Shown here: positions 25,206 to 37,700 of the stretch, one piece after another | Numbering within the stretch: position 1 is the stretch's first letter | How the letters are laid out: every line of letters begins with the position of its first letter | NCBI GenBank assembly: GCA_947846985.1 | Contig: CANTUZ010000004.1 | Location: 53,607,672-53,671,671, forward strand | Reading direction: 5' to 3' | Source: Fratercula arctica | Lineage: Eukaryota > Chordata > Aves > Charadriiformes > Alcidae | Length of the DNA stretch: 64,000 nucleotides | Program-made: the position numbers and the translations under genes | Notes under the pieces: model-generated | Databases searched by the model: none | The model's input: only the letters and a program-made list of their open reading frames with translations | What the model was told of the DNA's origin: nothing

Positions 25206-28200
25206 GTATATTTAGGCTGCAAGTCTATTCAATCACAATGGTTTCTCAATTCATTTCTGTAACAGACAATAAACTAATTTATTGTTTAACATGTAGATGT
25301 CATCAGCATAAAAATAACTAATTACAAAAATAGTAAAATGGGTTCTTCTGAATGCTGCATGGCATTTTTTAACATTGTGAAAACACAATAAAATGCACTA
25401 ATGTTAAAAATCTAGGAAGCATGAAATTCCTAGACTTTTAAAAAACATTACACATTCTTTCCCATAGCTTGCTTTTAACTCTCCACTTCAATTATTAATG
25501 AACAAGAGCCTTTTGGCTAGAACACCCCACAAAATCTCAAAGCCCACAGCATCTTCCATCAGTAACTCCAGCCCAAGCTGTGAAACTTTTGCAGGGAGAA
25601 TGACTCTGAAGTAGCTGGAGTTCTGGGAGAAACATGGTTTTTACCTAAAATTTGAAATTTTAGAAAGGATAAGAAAAATCCAAAAGGCATCCAACCTCTG
25701 TCGCAGTCCTTGAAAGTGTGAGTTTTATTTCTCAAACACTGTCTTTCCTCTGAAGTTGACTTTCTTCTCAAACTAGAGTGCCTTCAAATGGTCTGTGCAT
25801 CTGCCCACACGGCAGGTAAAGAACAGCCTGCTGGCTTAACATGCTTACCTCTACATGGATTTTTATTCCGTAGCATCCTGTATGTGTTGGAAATGGCAGA
25901 AAGGCCTTGGACGGAATAGGAGGAAAGAAACATTACAGAAAAGAGAATTGTAAAATACTTGGTTGGTGGAGGAAGTAAGTATGTAGGTGTGCACACATTC
26001 ACACACACATAAAATCAATACTAACTTATTTACATTTCAAAGCTGTAGCTGATAGGAAACCAGAAAGATTTCTGTCCTGGGGTTTTAAGTCAGCCTATTC
26101 CAGAGTTAGGGGCTATTTGCTAAGTCAGATCTGAGTTTGGATTTCTGATATAAACAAAAGCTCAGGAGCTGGGCTCACCAGCAAAAGAATAAACGCCTGC
26201 CACACACACATCTGCTGTCTGCATATTCACCATGTCAGACTCCCTACCTCTTTAGCCAACTTCCCAAAAGCCTTCAGTGTAACTGCCATTCCCTGGTGTC
26301 ATGTAGCATTAAAAGGATAATTAATAAAGCAAAATAGATTAATTAATAGAAGTAAAATAGATGAGCAAGAAATGAGAAATAGAAGAAAGTGCGTGGTGGG
26401 GAGGATGTACAGTTCCTTTTCACTCAACCATATATGCACACTGAAAAAATGGCAAGGACAGCACTTCCAGACCACTGAACACAAAAGAAATCTAATGGGG
26501 AGGGTCAAAAAGAATTGAAAACAGTGAATTCAGTCTATGCTCCTGTCTCCCACCACTGATGACCTAGAAGCATACTAGCCCTGGTAAGACTATGGTTGGT
26601 ACATGCTAGTACAGCTAACCTTGCTGGACCTTCACTGGAGAAAAATCATTAGATTGGATTTTATCATTGTAGCTTAAAGCTCCCACACATGAGACCACAA
26701 AAATTATGTTCATCCATCAATCCCTAAAAGCCACCTATATATTGCACTTGGCAAGAAGCAGCCAAGTATTCAAGAAAACCAGTTATTCATGCCGTTCTTT
26801 GTCTGCCTTGCATTTATATATTGATCTTTCATGTGAAGTGACCACATGGCTTTAGCATGCTCCAGTCCCCAATGATCCGTGTCAAATCATTTACAAAAAT
26901 GCAATGATCAAAGGTATTATTGATCTTTCTCTTCACACTGAAGGAAAATTCTTGTCTTTTCTTTCCTGAACTCCCCCACCTCTTGCTACCTCTGCCTTTA
27001 GGCCGCCAGCTCCCAGCTCTTGTCACAGACAGAAAGCACACATTTAGATGTAAGATGCCTAGAGAAAGCTGAGTGATGTCTTATTTAAAATGCTGAAAAG
27101 TGTGGGTGCATCATATCAAACATAAAATATATGTAACCTCATATTGATACTAATAAATGAAGTAGGACAAATTAGAAGTGCATACAAAGCAAGCAAAAGC
27201 TTCCCCATACTGCCCCATCGGTAAGTCCTTTACTAAGTCCATCTCTGTCTTCGTCTCTGAGCTCTTCGAAACCTCTCCTGAGTCCCATGTGTGCAAGAAA
27301 GATTTTGACAATGAGCCCAGTTCCACATTCCTGCAGCAATCGAGCAGACCTCAGGAGTATTACTCCCTTCTGACCTTGGCTGAACCAAGCTACAGAATCT
27401 CTTGGTTTGAGCTTCCAATTCAACTACACACCCCAGCAGTCATGGCTGTTACTGGACTCCCCAGTAATATTCACATGCAACATTAATATTAACGGACAGT
27501 TAATGCCTTTTCATTAATTTTTGACCTATCTGCAATTTAGGCTTCACCTAAAGCATCAAAGCCAAGAAATACACACGGTCAAGTTCCAAAAATCAACTTA
27601 CAATCTGTTATCTGAAATATTTTGGTACTACAGAGATACTAATGACAAAACTATGTCAGCCTTCAAGATTAAAAAGGAAAACAATTCAGCAAGAAACTAA
27701 GATAAGTCTTGCGCAGCTTTGGTTTTTTTGGCACCAGTCTGTTCCACGCGCATACAAGCTGTATTCGATTTTTACCTAAATACAAGCTGTTTATCACTTT
27801 TAATATGTCATATCCATAGTTTTTGTATTTCTAGAAGCTTTTTTGGCCAGAACTGTTGGATTTGCTGTCATCTAAAATAGAAAGCTATTTAGTGGCAATA
27901 AGAGCAGATGCCCTTTGTGTGACTTTTACATAAAATCTCTCTCTTGATTTAAGCCATATTGAATTTAACTATTTTAATGACAATTGCTCTCACCAGGAGG
28001 TCATGCAGTAACAGTTTCTCAGTCTGTAGGGAGAGACTGCACCTGAGCTGAGACAATAGCACCAATACAGTTTTCTGCATCTCTGCTTCATAATTTAAGG
28101 AGGTACCTTCTTTCAAACAGTTTACCTGTTAAATATCATGTGAAGATGCCACTTATTTGACTGAAAAAAATACACAGCATAAGGCAGGCCTATACTAGAA

Positions 28201-31200
28201 ATTTACTAATTTTATTTTAAGTTACTGAAGACCTCTTCAGAGGTTTGGTTGTTTTAATTCAGCCACTAGTTTCTACTCCCTCATAAAACAAAACAAGCAC
28301 AAAGCTACTACATAGCACCCTGTTTTCTGCATGTATAATTATCTGTAAATTCAGCGAGTTTGATAGAAGGACTGTGTCAATCAAACCAAGCAATACCTTG
28401 GCACACTGAAGTCAGCACCTCTTTTTCTTCACAAGTTTTGTACACGACTACAATGTCGTCGATCCAGTAGATGTGCAGAGCTTAACAGAGACACAAGGCA
28501 ATGGGTGGACTGCTGTAAGCAAGATCAGGATTGGGTTTCTGGTCCCAGCCTATACACATTTTTAGTTTCTTATTTTGACAAGTATCCCATCTTACCAATA
28601 AAACAAGAACCTCTCTCCTGAAGCTGAAAACAAACAAGTGTACTTTTGCCATTATTCTGCATACCACAATGTAATAAAATAAACATTAAAAAAAATCCCA
28701 GCACATTACTTACTGCCAAACTAACACTGAACAAACACAGAAACAATGACAGTAGATATGCAATAATCGTTATTTTCTACTCAGACCGTTCACACTGAAC
28801 TTCTGCCAAAAATTAATTTTCAAAGTTTAAAATTCTTGAAAAGCCAGAAGCACTTTGGAGAGTTTTCCTATTCTGAATATTGGATTACGCTATGCATGCA
28901 ACTGACCCTGACAACTGGAAAAAAAAAAAAAAAGTATTATTTATGCTTGAGTAAGAGCAAAAGTGTATACAGTAAATATTTCTGACAAGATCGGGGCTAT
29001 TCCCGAACAAGCATCCTGTGGAACTGGAGTGGAAAGGGAGAGCTCACCTTCAGCTCTTGTTCAGAGGCTAGTAACTACGCCTAATCCTTCCCAGGGCAGA
29101 GGAAAGCATGAGGACTGGATAGACATGGAGTCAAATGCTGGCCCCCAATGATTTCAGATGAGTCAACGTTTCATCTGACATTGAATATGGGGGATTTCTT
29201 TTATAAGCAAACATAAGGAAGGGACAACACAAAGCAAGTCATGAAATGCAGCTTCAGAATGTGATTGCTGACTATCAACCTCCTGAGTCTCCACGACTCT
29301 CCAGAATCCAAAGGTGTTTTATTAGCCTTGATCATCCAGCACCTAATACCTAAAGTGGCCCCAGACTGTCCTACATGAAGCACTGGTGTAACACAGGTCA
29401 CTTCTCAGAGATAAAACAGCCCAGCAAATTACAGAAGCACTAATGAGAGTACACGCTGCTGCTATAAGCTCAACAGTTAGAGCCACCAAAAAGGGATTCT
29501 AAGCTGGGCATTATCAGCCAGCAGAGTTAAGACTGCTATCAGGTTAAGAAGATTTTGTAACTCTTTCCTTCCAGCAGCTACACTGGAATAACCCACTGCA
29601 TGATGCATTGGCAGTGGTGAAAGAGAGCCGCTAGCTGTAGCAGAACGGCACAAATGTTACAGGCTGGCTCCCGCTACCTATAGAGTAAGTATTTGGGTTT
29701 TTAATTCTCATTAATGCTATTCTAATTTAAAATCCCTCTGGGAAAAAAGAAGTAGACTTCCCTTTAGGTGTCCACTTTCTGCATTGTGAATGGAAGCATA
29801 TAAGAAGTTTTACTTATTTTTTCAATTTCTAATGGTCCTGCATCGCTACTTGTATGTCAGCCTTAGAAAAAGATATCATGCAATCTGCACCAACATGCCA
29901 AGGTTCTGCCCATCTCAGCATACCACAGATCTCTCCGAGACATACTTAGTGCATGCAGCAATATATTTTAAAACATCTTAAGTGACCGCGTTTGCTTGTT
30001 TGTCTTCAGAACCTTTATCTGTGTCCTACTCATTCCTGGTAAATTAATCTCACACTGAGGAACCACACACCTGGTTCTTCGAGCACACATGGAACTACAC
30101 ACACAAGGTAGAGTTGCTAAACTGTGACTTAACAGCTGATTTAGCTTCCTTAATGTCCACACTGTGCACACCTAGATTCGAAGAGAGGAATGAGATGGGA
30201 CAAATAAGGTTGATCACAGCAAAAGCTGGCAATTATTCCAAGTGAGGATATTCTGAGTTAGGTGCCAGCGCAAAGTTCAGACCTCATGCTGCCACAAGCC
30301 CTGGATCAACACTTTGCCCCACCATGTGTCAGTGCAGTGAATTGCTGAAATGAGTTGCTGGTAAGAGGAGACACAGCTGTGTAAATCTGCACCCTCTGGG
30401 CATACAGTGCTTACAGCAGTAAATACCTGGAATAAAATATAGGTGCCCAAAGTAAACATGGAGAATGAGCTATACCCTAGTTTGGCAACTGAAGATCACA
30501 GAGTTCAGATTTTACCAAGCAAGGAACACATTTGACTTGGAGAGCATTATTCAGCATGCCATTAAGAGTAAATCTACAGTAGTTCTATTAGAGATGCTGG
30601 AATAACACCCGTTTAAAAAAAGGTGAGATTAAGAAGAAAATTAGGCAAACAATCTCCTTGCTTTGTTTTGCATGGACTAATTAACAATAACTGCAAACTG
30701 CACTAATGAGGCAGGCTTTATCTAAGTGTAAGCAGCAAAAAACAACCTCTTAAGCAATTCCCTGTCTAAACATTAGGTCTTCCTCAAACTTAAAAATGCA
30801 TTCCATACCAATTTATTTTAATTACCCATAAGCAACAGGGGGGGAAAACCACTCACATTTTAGTAATTTAAGCCCAAATTTCACTAGTACACAGATGAGT
30901 TACAAAGACCTCCATAACACGGCTCAGGATGGAAATGCTGACAAGCTGTTGAATCTAACGATGCAATAGAGAGATTAAATTTACCTCACAAACTATTTGA
31001 ATCTGGACAGAGACAGATGGAGAAAGTATATCAAATGTCGGTATTTCAGGGGGAAAATTTGAAATAGTGAAAACATAATTACAAAATCGATTTAGGAAAC
31101 ATAAAATCTACTAAGGTCTGAATCCTCTAGTCCACAGAGATCTCAAATGCAACTGCTGAAGGATCAATGCTACAATTTAATTGCGCAGATATTCTGAATA

Positions 31201-31274
31201 TGTATATTACAAATAATAGATGTTTCTACCCAGCTGCTCCATACCCCATGAAAAGAGAGCTGAGCCTCATTGTC
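25206..31274. other. Long unique non-coding tract, no gene seen
   Basis: Contains a short CA-rich patch at 25990-26010 and a 15-A run at 28919-28933. Frames on both strands of 27172-27486 overlap and neither looks protein-like. The stretch 30680-30860 is rich in homeodomain-like TAATTA and octamer-like words and may be a conserved element, but this cannot be told from one sequence. Confidence 0.5.
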
Positions 31275-31375
31275 CAACTGCAGGACCTGGCTTCAAACAC
31301 TGGCTTCAAATCCTGGCTCTGATTCCACTCCTTTCTGAGACTCCAGGAAAATAATTTAACTCCTAATGGCTCTGT
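31275..31375 (+). repeat. MIR-like fragment (5' half)
   Basis: The + strand reads CTTCAAATCCTGGCTCTGAT, TCCACTCCTTTCTGAGACTC, CAGGAAAATAATTTAACTCC. This follows the MIR order GTTCAAATCCTGGCTCTGCC, ACTTACTAGCTGTGTGACCT, GGGCAAGTTACTTAACCTC. Confidence 0.55.
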
Positions 31376-32075
31376 ATTGATGCTGACTAATCCTGCACAA
31401 ACCCTCTGATGGATCAAGATTTAAGTAATGAATGAGTTCTTTCAGCGCATGCAATTTAACCTGATGCTACTTTCCTCTTGCCCACTGTGATAGCAAAAAT
31501 TCAGCCACTAAAACGTCTCCTGTCACCTCCCAAGAGGGAGTCTTGAGCAGGCACAAAGTCACTGTCTCAGCTCTACCCAACTCTCCTTCCCCTCTCCTTG
31601 GGACAACTTGGAGCCTGGCAGACATCACCTTACCCTGGCTGCTCCATCACGCAGGCACAAATTTGGGCAAACCAGGAGCCAGAGCCACCTGCAGCTGACC
31701 CTAGCATAAGACAGGCTCCTCTCTTGGTCAAATATTGTAATGAGAAAAACTCAGATATATTTCAGTTGTCTCAATCTCCCCCCTTTAGAATGGGAAACTA
31801 GAATTGCTTTTCTTTATCCACCGGACAGCTATGAAGCCACGTTATTCAATGAATGGGAACTATATATCCTGGCCCACAAATCTTTAATACTATCCTGGTT
31901 CTTGTCACTGCATTCAAAGTGATAGAGAACCAAGAAAAATTGAGCAAAATTCTTCTCCCATTTGCAGTCTTTCAGCTACTATGAATATTAGACCTGCATA
32001 GCCTTAAATTTTCAACTCTTCGGTAATCTTCATATAATTCAAGTAAAGCCTTCCTGTTCACATGCAACAGCTTCT
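31376..32075. other. Non-coding flank left of the solo LTR
   Basis: Unique sequence; no gene or recognisable repeat. Confidence 0.55.
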
Positions 32076-32080
32076 CTCAC
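32076..32080. repeat. Left target-site duplication of the solo LTR (CTCAC)
   Basis: CTCAC immediately precedes the TGTATTGG end and is repeated exactly after the CACCACA end at 33191-33195. Identical copies show that the LTR is complete at both edges. Confidence 0.85.
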
Positions 32081-32249
32081 TGTATTGGGTTTGTGCGGCC
32101 AGGTTTTGGTAACAGGGGGTCTACAGGGGTGGCTTCTGTGAGAAGCTGCTAGAAGCTTCCCCTATGTTCGACAGAGCCAATGCCAGTCAGACCCACCGCT
32201 GGCCAAGGCCGAGCCCATCAACAACAGCGGTAGCACCTCTGTCATAACA

Positions 32250-32256
32250 TATTTAA
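32250..32256 (+). promoter_or_regulatory. TATA-like box of the LTR
   Basis: TATTTAA within AACATATTTAAGAAAGGG lies 170 bp inside the LTR, where a U3 promoter is expected. Transcription would start near 32280. Position and orientation agree with the AATAAA downstream. Activity today is unknown. Confidence 0.55.
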
Positions 32257-32392
32257 GAAAGGGTAAAAAAATACCTGCATAACTGCAGCCAGAGAGAGAA
32301 GTGAGAATATGTGAGAGCAACAACTCTGCAGACACCAAGGTCAGTGAAGAAGCAGGGGGAGGAGGTGCTCCAGGCACAAGAGCAGACATTTC

Positions 32393-32830
32393 CCCTGCAG
32401 CCCGTGGTGAGGACCATGGTGTCCCCCTGCAGCCCGTGGAGGTTAGCGGTGGAGCAGATATCCACCTGCAGCCCATGGAGGACCCCACACTGGAGCAGGT
32501 GGATGCCCAAAGGAGGATGTGACCCCATGGGAAGCCTGCGCTGGAGCAGGCTCCTGGCAGGACCTGTGGCCCCATGGAGAGAGGAGCTCACGCTGCAGCA
32601 GGTTTGCTGGCAGGACTTGTGACCCCATGGGTGACCCACACTGGTGAAGTCTGTTCCTGAAGGACTGCACCCCATGGAACGGACCCAGGCTGGAGCAGTT
32701 TGTGAAGAACTGCAGCCCGTGGGAAGGACTCAAGTTAGAGAAGTTCGTGGAGGACTGTCTCCCACGAGAGGGACCCCATGCTGGAGCAGAGGAAGAGTGT
32801 GAGGAGTCCTCCCCCTGAGGAGGAAGGTGC
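32393..32830. repeat. GC-rich internal repeat region of the LTR
   Basis: CCCATGG/CCCGTGG-type motifs occur at 32401, 32433, 32472, 32524, 32571, 32624, 32671, 32715 and 32774 (the last with a one-base change), 32 to 59 bp apart. Several follow CTGCAG, and CTGGAGCAG recurs between them. The pattern looks like an old internal tandem expansion within the LTR. Confidence 0.7.
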
Positions 32831-33010
32831 GGCAGAAACAACGTGTGATGAAATGACCACAACCCCCATTCCCCGTCCCCCTGCGCTGCTCAGGGGGAGG
32901 AGGCAGAGAATTTGGGAGTGAAGTTGAGCCCGGGAAGAAGGAAGTGGTAGGGGGAAGGTGTTTTGAGATTTAGTTTTTATTTCTCATTATCCTCCTCTGA
33001 TTTGATTGGT

Positions 33011-33016
33011 AATAAA
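33011..33016 (+). terminator. Polyadenylation signal of the LTR
   Basis: AATAAA in TTGGTAATAAACTAAATCAG sits about 175 bp before the LTR's 3' end. It is followed by T/G-rich text, CAAGTCAAGTCTGTTTTGCT, as expected for a retroviral R/U5 boundary. If both this and the TATA-like box were used, R would be about 750 bp, which is long. Confidence 0.6.
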
Positions 33017-33190
33017 CTAAATCAGTTTTCCCCAAGTCAAGTCTGTTTTGCTCGTGATGATAATTGCTGAGTGATCCCCCTGTCCTTATCTTGACCCTTT
33101 CATTGTATTTTTTGTCCCCTGTCCAGCTGAGGGGAGTGATAGAGCAGCTTTGGTGGGCACCTGACATCCAGACAGGGTCAACCCACCACA

Positions 33191-33195
33191 CTCAC
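33191..33195. repeat. Right target-site duplication of the solo LTR (CTCAC)
   Basis: Exact copy of the left-hand CTCAC at 32076-32080, directly after the terminal CACCACA. Confidence 0.85.
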
Positions 33196-33940
33196 TCAGA
33201 GGATGTCCACCATCTGGTCAATACCTTTATTTTCATGCTGCTAACAACTCATTAACTAACAATGGCAGCTACATCTGACTCTTGCAGCTATTCTTTGCCT
33301 GAAATTACAGGATGTGACCTGCACAATACATTTCTGTACAGAAAGTGCTAGCAACACCACATCTAACTCCACACCGGGTAAAAAATGTACCTCCTCCAGA
33401 GGCTCTCAGCAGGACACCCTTTACGCATCAGTAAAGAGCTGCCCAACTCACAGAAAGGACCCTCCTCCTCCTCTCCCTGGCTTTGCAGTTAGCATCCTTC
33501 GTAAAAGCTATGAAGAGATCAGGTACTGTTGGGCTCAAAAATTCCTTTTCCCAAATGAAGGTTTCTTCAAGAAGTGGGTTGCAGCAATATGAGCAATACG
33601 TTCTTCAGGTGACAGAGGGGACATCAAGACACTGCTGTGTGCAGATGAGGTGGGAATTAGAATAGAGAGGAGAGAAGCACATGCAGAGGAGTGATGAGGG
33701 TGTCCAGCTGTATGCATTTACAAGCCAACACACACGGCTGTCAAATGGTTCACAGAAGATGACACGGCAGCCCTGGCTGTACCACATGCTGTACTGGATT
33801 ATGCGGGTATTCTGAACCATGCCCTTGAAACAGTCAGATAAGCCTTTCTCCGCAAGGCTTCTGGTTCCTCCAGCTCAGCATGTAGGATGCAGCTCACAGC
33901 CATTAGAGGAGAGACTCACAAAGCTGCCTGAAAAAATGTT
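33196..33940. other. Non-coding tract between the solo LTR and an old CR1
   Basis: Several overlapping short frames on both strands lie at 33314-33820, none protein-like. No repeat was recognised. Confidence 0.5.
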
Positions 33941-34320
33941 TCATAGATTCTGACTTTAAGACCAGAAGAACTGCTGTGATATCTCATCCAACTTTGCCCC
34001 TGACAGAATGAAGCATATAAATCCCAAGAAATCTTCCAATTCCTTCCAGCACATCTTTCAGAAAGCCATCCTACCAATGTGAGACATCAAGAGATGGAGA
34101 TAGAGCAGCACTCCCTGATGAGACGTTCCTATGGATAACACCCACACACACAAACCTTTTTAAAACCTGTGCTTTTACCTTCTGCTTGAAGATGTCTAGC
34201 TTTGGTTTCCAGTCACTTGATCTTGCCATGTCTTTGACACCTGGATTGAAGATCCCTCTACTCTCAAAAATTATTCCCAGTGTGGGTAATTATACTTGTC
34301 ACACTATTCAGAAACATGCT
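33941..34320 (-). mobile_element. Ancient CR1 LINE 3' region (reptile-type), 5'-truncated
   Basis: The + strand starts TCATAGATTCTGACTTTAAG, then ACCAGAAGAACTGCTGTGAT and CTCATCCAACTTT. Further on come ATGTCTAGCTTTGGTTTCCA, GTCACTTGATCTTGCCATGT and CTGGATTGAAGATCC. This matches, in order, the reverse complement of the 3' end of CR1 copies abundant in turtles and crocodilians. It lacks the bird-specific ATTCTATG terminal repeat. The copy is heavily diverged with small indels, including a CACACACA patch at 34141-34151, so it likely predates most bird CR1 activity. The 76-codon frame at 34186-34416 falls within and beyond it and is not a gene. Confidence 0.7.
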
Positions 34321-34735
34321 AGATGTTCTCACTTCTACCATAATAATTTAACAAGTAGAACTAGTCAATTTTTTTTCAAAGTAGGTGTCTGTAGACAAAA
34401 ATGGACTTCTCCATAATTAAAAATATGGAGGGGAAAAAAAAAAAAAACATTTTGGAAGAGGTGTTTGGAGATTTTGTTTAATTATGCTGACAAAACTTAC
34501 AGGTTCCTTTTTTTTTCCTCCACAGTTGGTTTTTTGTCTCCTTTTCCCAAATCTTTCCACATTCTATCATTTCTCAGTAGTGAAATCCAAAAAAGGGATG
34601 CAGCTAGACCGAAATGGCATTTAAAATTCAAACACTTAATTATAAACCCAGAAAATTTAAAACTTTCTGTTGACATTTTCGAACTTAAGTAGTGTAAAAA
34701 GTGAAAGCACAGCAGTTTCCTTTTCTCTTTGTTTA

Positions 34736-34773
34736 GGCAACTCTGTATCTTGGCGGCAACTCTGTATCTTGGT
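34736..34773. repeat. 19-bp direct tandem duplication
   Basis: GGCAACTCTGTATCTTGG followed by C (34736-34754) is repeated at 34755-34773 with one difference, at the last base. A recent slippage duplication. Confidence 0.9.
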
Positions 34774-37700
34774 AGGTTACAGTCTCCCATTAAAATTATA
34801 TTCTTGAAATTAAAATACATGAAAATATGTTTTTGAAGGAGCATTTTCCTCTGCTACCCATCCTCTGCAATGCTCTTTGCCTCCTCTTTTTTCTTAGTTT
34901 TCCTTCTATTTTTATTGTTTATGAGCTCTTACAGTAAGTTCTTCTGTTGTTTTAAGACACAAAGAAAAAAATTCAAATGCCACTGAAGGATAAATGTATA
35001 TAGAAAAACAATCCTGAGCAGTATAAATTTATTACTTCTAGCTGTATAACAAGATGACCTTATTTGCAATATATCATATTCATTGGCTGTTACATAGTGT
35101 CTTTCTGAAATCTGTTAATTCTGCAATAATGTCTTAATAATATCAAACCGTGTGTATTACATAGCATATAAATTATCTGATGTATTGAAATAACTTCTCA
35201 TTACAGCATTTCCTACCTCCTACATCCCCATTTGACAAACATTTAAACAATTTTTACCTCGTATTTTAAAGTATGGCTGACAAATGCAGAAGATGAATAC
35301 TTGGAGGAAAACAGTGGAATGCTAATGAGTATACTTTTTATCTATGACATTGCATTTTTCTGTTTTCATTGTTCACAGTGCTAATACAGCCTGGGGAAGA
35401 CAGTGGTGATTCAAAATGCAGCTACTGACAGAAGCAAATCATTAATAATGGCACATTCTTTTTTCCAAGCATCTGCTCCCTTAAATCTGAATATTTTTAA
35501 AACTAAATTATATTTTAAATACAAGTTGTACCAGAAAGACAAGAGAAGACAGCTAGGCTTTATTTTTCCTGTTTCCTCACCCAGGAAAATTGCCATTTGG
35601 TTTCTCTCAGAAAAAAAAAATCTCCTTCCTGCTCACAGTAACAGAAGAAAAGAGCTTGATTTTCCAATCCAAAATTAAATTTTAAGACCAGAAAGTAGAG
35701 GGAGGGAATAAATATGAAGCCCCACAAGTCATTTTTGCAGTCACCTTCTGCACCACACACCCATTTTTCTGACAACAAACCTACTCTAATCTAGAATAGA
35801 GGTTGACAATGATGTTCCTGTGGTCACAACACTCCATTATATCAAGCAAATAAGTATTTCTTTTAGCCATAATGTCCTTGTGTTTTGCTGTCCAAAGTCA
35901 CTCAGGTGAATTTACTGAATATATTTTCACAACAGTAGATCAATTGGAAAGGCTTAGGAACACATAGTTATTCCATATCACTGCATTTTACTGCTGTGAT
36001 GGGATAAAGTTATCCAATGGGGGGGAAGATCCATTCCAGAGCACAGAGGGTTTATTTTATTTCCTTTTTTTTTTTCTTTTTTTTTCCCAAATGTCCCCAG
36101 CTCTTATACTTTCATAAGCAAAATGATTCACTGCAGGAAATGAAGCATTAATGCAGCTTCACGACATTTTGAAGCTACAGCTGTTTCAATAGACAAGATT
36201 TTTAGCCTTGAATGTACTAGTAGCACTTGGAGCTGAAAGCATCTATTGAGTGAAGAAGGGCTTGACCCTTTGCTCAGTGACTTCAAAGTTGTGAGTCATA
36301 TGGCCCGGAAAGAATCCCTGAGAAGTCTTCAGAAATAAAAGTGCAACACAACCATTGTGCTACAAATGGCTTCTGTAAAAAAAAAAAGCATATTTATCAT
36401 TATGCACCAAGTTACATAAATAAGTCCAAAAATTTTAACCACACTTTTCAAAGGAAAAATGCAAAGAAATAGGAAGCTGCCGGCCTGGACAGCCAGGTCT
36501 CACTGATCTGAGAGGGGCTGCTTCAGCTCCCGCTGCCATCTGCGGCACAGGTTGGCTCTGGGCTGTGCTCTCCTCACCTCCCACAAGAAAATCCAGGCCA
36601 GGAGCAGACGGTATGTGCATAGGAGATCTCCATCACTCCAAGTAGGCCAGTGTACCTAGAATGCCATCTGATAACATCTACATAAATTGTTTTGCCAAAG
36701 AAGAAGGGGTAGGAATCACAACTGCCAACAACTGTACTGTCTTCAGTCTCCTTCAGCAACAATTACTTCATTTACCAGTTGCAGAATACACTTTTTTTTG
36801 CCTCTTAACAAACCTTTTTTAATAGCTTCAGTGAGAGCTCCTATCTCTCAGCCAGGGCCAACAGGCAATGAATGAGTCTCTAAAAAAAGGAAGCAAATAC
36901 CTGCAGGTATTGCTGAATAACTGTACAATAGGTAACAGCTACTACAAGCACCATCTCATGTCCATGTTAATCAAGGCAGAACAGGGAAATATATTTGAAC
37001 TACCTGCATAAAATATAACCGAGTTGGAGAGAAGAACCTCTCAATAGCAAAAAGAGAGAGAACGCATGAAAAAATAATAATTAGGGGACTGGGAAAAAAG
37101 CTGAGGAAATTAACTATCTGGGAAAACTGAGTAATTACTGGTTCCAACGAAGGAAGAAGGAAATAACTGGAAATGAGACACACCAAAGGAGAAAAACACT
37201 ACAGGCAGCAATATCAAAGAAGACAGGAAAACTGGTAGGAAATAAGATAAAGGAGAACCTGGGAAAGAAAGGATGGAAATGAATGCTTATTCACCCAAGA
37301 GCTGTGAACACTAGGTATTGGTCTAAACAGACAGGACCAATGTTTAGAAAAGCATTTATATAATAAACATATTAAACATTTATGTAAGAAATTAATCAAC
37401 AGACATGCTTCCATGCTCTTAGTAACTTCGGGTTTATGAAACATCTTCATTAGAAATCTGAATAGTTTAAACAGAGGTTTGTGGGTGACGCTATCATTTA
37501 GGTTGGACTCTGGAACAACCTGGGGAAAACTACTAAAACCAAGCAAAGCAAAGTGTTCCAGCAATATAACAAAGGAAAGCCACTGTAATTAAATGCACTT
37601 TAGAAAGATTCAATGAATGCAAAATCAGCCTTGGCTCCCAGGAAAAGAGATCATCTCTTTCTGGTCGTATGGGCAGCTCGATTAAAATCTTTTGCTCACT

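Larger units (their letters stand above)
32081..33190 (+). mobile_element. Solo LTR of an avian endogenous retrovirus (5-bp duplication, ERVL-like)
   Basis: The element starts TGTATTGGGTTTG and ends GGGTCAACCCACCACA, with the TG...CA ends of retroviral LTRs. It is flanked by the direct repeat CTCAC (32076-32080 and 33191-33195). I recognise the whole text, including TGGCTTCTGTGAGAAG near the start and CTGACATCCAGACAGGGTC at the end, as an LTR family frequent in bird genomes. A TATA-like TATTTAA lies at 32250-32256 and a polyadenylation signal AATAAA at 33011-33016, both on the + strand. The GC-rich interior (32393-32830) carries about nine copies of CCCRTGG, often beside CTGGAGCAG; the 73-140-codon frames there on both strands come from this repeat. 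No gag, pol or env lies next to it, so the body was lost by LTR-LTR recombination. A 5-bp duplication fits ERVL-type or some gamma-like elements; the class is not proven. Confidence 0.9.

Noticed and set aside
32162..32862. Overlapping frames of 73-140 codons on both strands inside the LTR
   Set aside because: They arise from the GC-rich internal repeat of the solo LTR, where stop codons are rare. They overlap one another in several frames and match no viral or cellular protein.
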